From NCBI GenBank assembly GCA_036500965.1, contig DASYBC010000069.1, positions 1 through 7,800 of the forward strand: a stretch of 7,800 bases of DNA. The letters run 5' to 3'. A program made the position numbers and the translations under genes. This document shows positions 6,382 through 7,800 of this stretch, one piece after another; positions within the stretch are counted from its first letter, which is position 1, and every line of letters begins with the position of its first letter. Origin of the DNA: AP-15 sp036500965 (GTDB taxonomy: Bacteria; Pseudomonadota; Alphaproteobacteria; ATCC43930; CGMCC-115725). Below the pieces are notes generated by a model. It was not told the DNA's origin. It ran no database searches and saw only the letters and a list, made by a program, of their open reading frames with translations.

Positions 6382-6729
6382 ATTCACCGCCGAATAGTTC
6401 AAGGCCGCCAGGATTCGGGGCGAGGCGCGCCTCGCAGGACCGCGGGCCGAAACCGCTCTCTATGACGTCGGTCGCAACCGGATCTTCATTCGGCCGACGA
6501 TCGGGGTAGAGATCGGTTTCGCGCCTCAGCACATCCAAGGTCTGCAAGACGCGTGCGCAGAAGATCTCAAGGTGATCGAGGTGGAGCAGCCGGGCTTGGC
6601 GCCCGTTTTCCGAGGCTCGATGTCGACGTTTACGTTCCGGCTCTGCTCGAAGGCATATTGGGCTCGAAAAGCTGGATGCGCGTCTCGACACCGCCAAAGC
6701 ATGAATTCGAGCCTGAGCCACCGCCTTGA
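6374..6729 (+). pseudogene. DUF2442-family gene with nonsense codon and frameshift
   Basis: ATG 6374 starts MAEFTAE, then TAG (6395-6397, probably an old CAG), then FKAARIRGEARLAG and AETALYDVGRNRIFIR, followed by G-V-E-I-G-F-A-P-Q-H-I-Q-G-L-Q-D-A and DLKVIEVEQPGLA. Near 6610 the frame slips by one base within a C-run (GCGCCCGTTTT), and the protein continues as RFPRLDVDVYVPALLEGILG and SKSWMRVSTPP, with a Glu/Pro-rich end and TGA 6727-6729. This order (strand, I-x-P-x-x-x-V-E-I-x-F-A-P, Q-G-L, F-P-R-L-D-V-D-x-Y-V-P-x-L-L-E-G, S-K-S-W-M) is the DUF2442 fold from end to end, about 118 residues when repaired. No intact protein can be made as written. It overlaps the DUF4160 remnant by 8 bases, so the two were an operon. 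Confidence 0.78.
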
Positions 6730-6921
6730 TCATCGGATTGTGGCAGTGGCGCAGACCTCCTTGCGGCGGCGGTGCGCGCCCATTTTCGCGGCGATACGTT
6801 GGCGCCTCAGCGCATCGGGCCCGGGAAGTTGAGCGTGCGGCGCGAGCGCTGACCGGCGAATGCGAAACCTGCGTACGGTGCGATGCGCCGTTCACCGGGG
6901 CATTCCGCGGCTTAAGCAGAT

Positions 6922-7479
6922 TCAGTGCGGCCAAAATCGTTCGTTGCTCGCAAGATATTCGCGCCAGCTCGCCAAGCGCCCGATCCTAATCTGAAAGTTC
7001 AGGAGGGCATTGTAGAAGGCCACGAGAAAGAAGAGGACGCAGAACGGCAGGAATTCCAGCGTGACCGCCGCACGCGCCACAGTCCACGGGGACAAAAACG
7101 CCGCGCACATCCACGCCGTCAAGGAGAACCATCCGAGGGCAAAAGTCACATAAGCGATGCGCGCGGTTTGCCGCCGCCGGTCGGCAAACCGCTTTTGCAG
7201 GTCGAAGACGGATATGCCGTGCAGGAACGCCGTTGCCTCCGGGTCGAACCCCCTGTCTTCGCTCGTCCGAAACCGCGGATCGCGTGGGGAACCGTTGCTC
7301 AGCCGAGCACACAGCTCCCGGATCAACGAGGCGCCACGCCATAAATCCCGCGCCCCGGCCCAATCGATCGGACCCGCCGACCACCAGCCGATGCCGGAGA
7401 ATACGCGGCCAAAAAAAGACCGTCGCCTCTTGCTCTCTTTGCTTGAGGAGGGGCGCGATGCCGGTAGATTGAGCGGCAT
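6922..7479 (-). CDS. Two-helix membrane protein, probably linked to the transfer system
   Basis: A 185-residue protein. A basic, Ser/Pro-rich N-terminus (1-24) is followed by a conserved-looking GWWSAGPIDWAGARDLWRGA segment (31-50), an amphipathic part, and then F-D-L-Q-K-R-F-A-D-R-R-R-Q-T-A (92-106). Two membrane helices come next, at about 107-129 and 137-158, closely spaced as a hairpin. The tail is short and positive (NFQIRIGRLASWREYL). Basic residues on both flanks suggest both ends face the cytoplasm. I chose ATG 7479 over 7515 because GGGAGGTG lies five bases ahead and the upstream gene ends four bases before. I have an impression of similar proteins in alphaproteobacterial conjugation regions, but I cannot name the family. 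It points left, towards the + genes, with 192 bases between. Confidence 0.75.
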   Translation of the reverse strand: MPLNLPASRPSSSKESKRRRSFFGRVFSGIGWWSAGPIDWAGARDLWRGASLIRELCARLSNGSPRDPRFRTSEDRGFDPEATAFLHGISVFDLQKRFADRRRQTARIAYVTFALGWFSLTAWMCAAFLSPWTVARAAVTLEFLPFCVLFFLVAFYNALLNFQIRIGRLASWREYLASNERFWPH

Positions 7480-7483
7480 TCGG

Positions 7484-7663
7484 TCACCTCCCGATCGACG
7501 AAACGAGAGTGCCAATGTCCATCGGCATCCCGTCGACCCGCCCCTCGGTGCCGTCCGCCTTGCGCCAAATAAAGGTCGGCGTCCCCTTCAGGCCGATCGC
7601 CTGCGCGATTGCCATGTTCGCGCGCAGCCGTTCGGCCGCCTTGGGGCGCGGCGCGCCGTCCAT
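7484..7663 (-). CDS. C-terminal half of a DsbC/thioredoxin-fold protein, possibly broken
   Basis: Fifty-nine residues from ATG 7663: a basic helix (KAAERLRANMAIAQAIGL), then KGTPTFIWRKADGTEGRVDG and a final helix ending SSIGR. N-x-A-I-A-x-A-I-G-L-x-G-T-P-T-F is the hallmark of the second half of DsbC/DsbG-like and related thioredoxin folds, with the cis-Pro of G-T-P. The redox C-x-x-C half is missing, and an in-frame TGA (7669-7667) stands six bases before the ATG. Further upstream the - strand has open stretches in other frames (for example MQIEGMAELTPPL from 7799), so the front half may be joined through frameshifts, or may have been separate. Periplasmic disulfide isomerases of this type occur in transfer operons (for example TrbB of IncI plasmids). 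As written it is too short to be active. Confidence 0.55.
   Translation of the reverse strand: MDGAPRPKAAERLRANMAIAQAIGLKGTPTFIWRKADGTEGRVDGMPMDIGTLVSSIGR
7485..7492 (-). promoter_or_regulatory. Strong Shine-Dalgarno overlapping the upstream stop codon
   Basis: On the - strand GGGAGGTG ends five bases before the ATG at 7479, an almost ideal ribosome-binding site. Its last two bases are the TG of the TGA stop (7486-7484) of the preceding thioredoxin-like frame. Ribosomes ending there would sit on the next site, so the two genes are probably translationally coupled. This decides the start of the membrane protein. Confidence 0.75.
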
Positions 7664-7800
7664 GGGTCATGTCCGTCAAGCTGGTGTAAATCGGAGTGGA
7701 GTTTGAGGTGGCCATTGGTCAAGCAGCGATAGGTGGCAATTTGGTCGGATCGGCGTCGATCAGCGGCGGTGTCAGTTCAGCCATTCCCTCGATCTGCATG

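Noticed and set aside
6730..6921. Space between the converging DUF2442 remnant and the membrane-protein gene
   Set aside because: Short frames here (for example DLLAAAVRAHFRGD) have no start and match nothing I know; weak stems near 6870-6895 lack T-runs, so neither a gene nor a shared terminator can be supported.
6350..6934. Reverse-strand frame of 194 codons
   Set aside because: It runs antisense to the DUF4160/DUF2442 remnants, which are recognisable on the + strand, and has no protein-like features of its own.

Overview
High-GC DNA with long GC-biased reading frames, most likely from an alphaproteobacterium. Acetobacteraceae or Rhodospirillales is my guess from the style of the proteins, and it is unproven. 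The window looks like part of a conjugative or integrative element that uses an I-type (Dot/Icm-IncI) type IV secretion system. Between two blocks of transfer-type genes lies a stretch of accessory toxin-antitoxin-like genes.

Layout. Positions 1-223 hold no convincing gene, possibly the end of an old insertion element. A strong hairpin with a GAAA loop (223-256) ends on the A of the ATG of a DotA/TraY-family gene (256-2613). A coiled-coil protein overlaps its end (2606-2989), and a small proline-rich lipoprotein follows (3049-3357). These three look like one transcription unit that builds part of the inner-membrane or periplasmic secretion machine.

From about 3410 to 6729 every recognisable gene is a stress, toxin-antitoxin or 'DUF' accessory gene on the + strand. 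In order these are: a RelE-type toxin remnant overlapping a broken Xre-type antitoxin; an intact DUF433/DUF5615 pair (VapBC45-like); a DUF6880 gene with two compensating frameshifts; and a DUF4160/DUF2442 pair that is truncated, frameshifted and carries a nonsense codon. Only the DUF433/DUF5615 pair is intact, as expected if the addiction module alone stayed under selection. Several of the lesions are one-base losses in homopolymers, so sequencing error must be excluded before calling them decay.

At the right end the genes switch to the - strand. A DsbC/thioredoxin-like C-terminal fragment (7484-7663) is followed after four bases by a 185-residue two-helix membrane protein (6922-7479). The stop codon of the first overlaps the Shine-Dalgarno sequence of the second. 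Both would fit a transfer system. No tRNA, rRNA or CRISPR array was seen.
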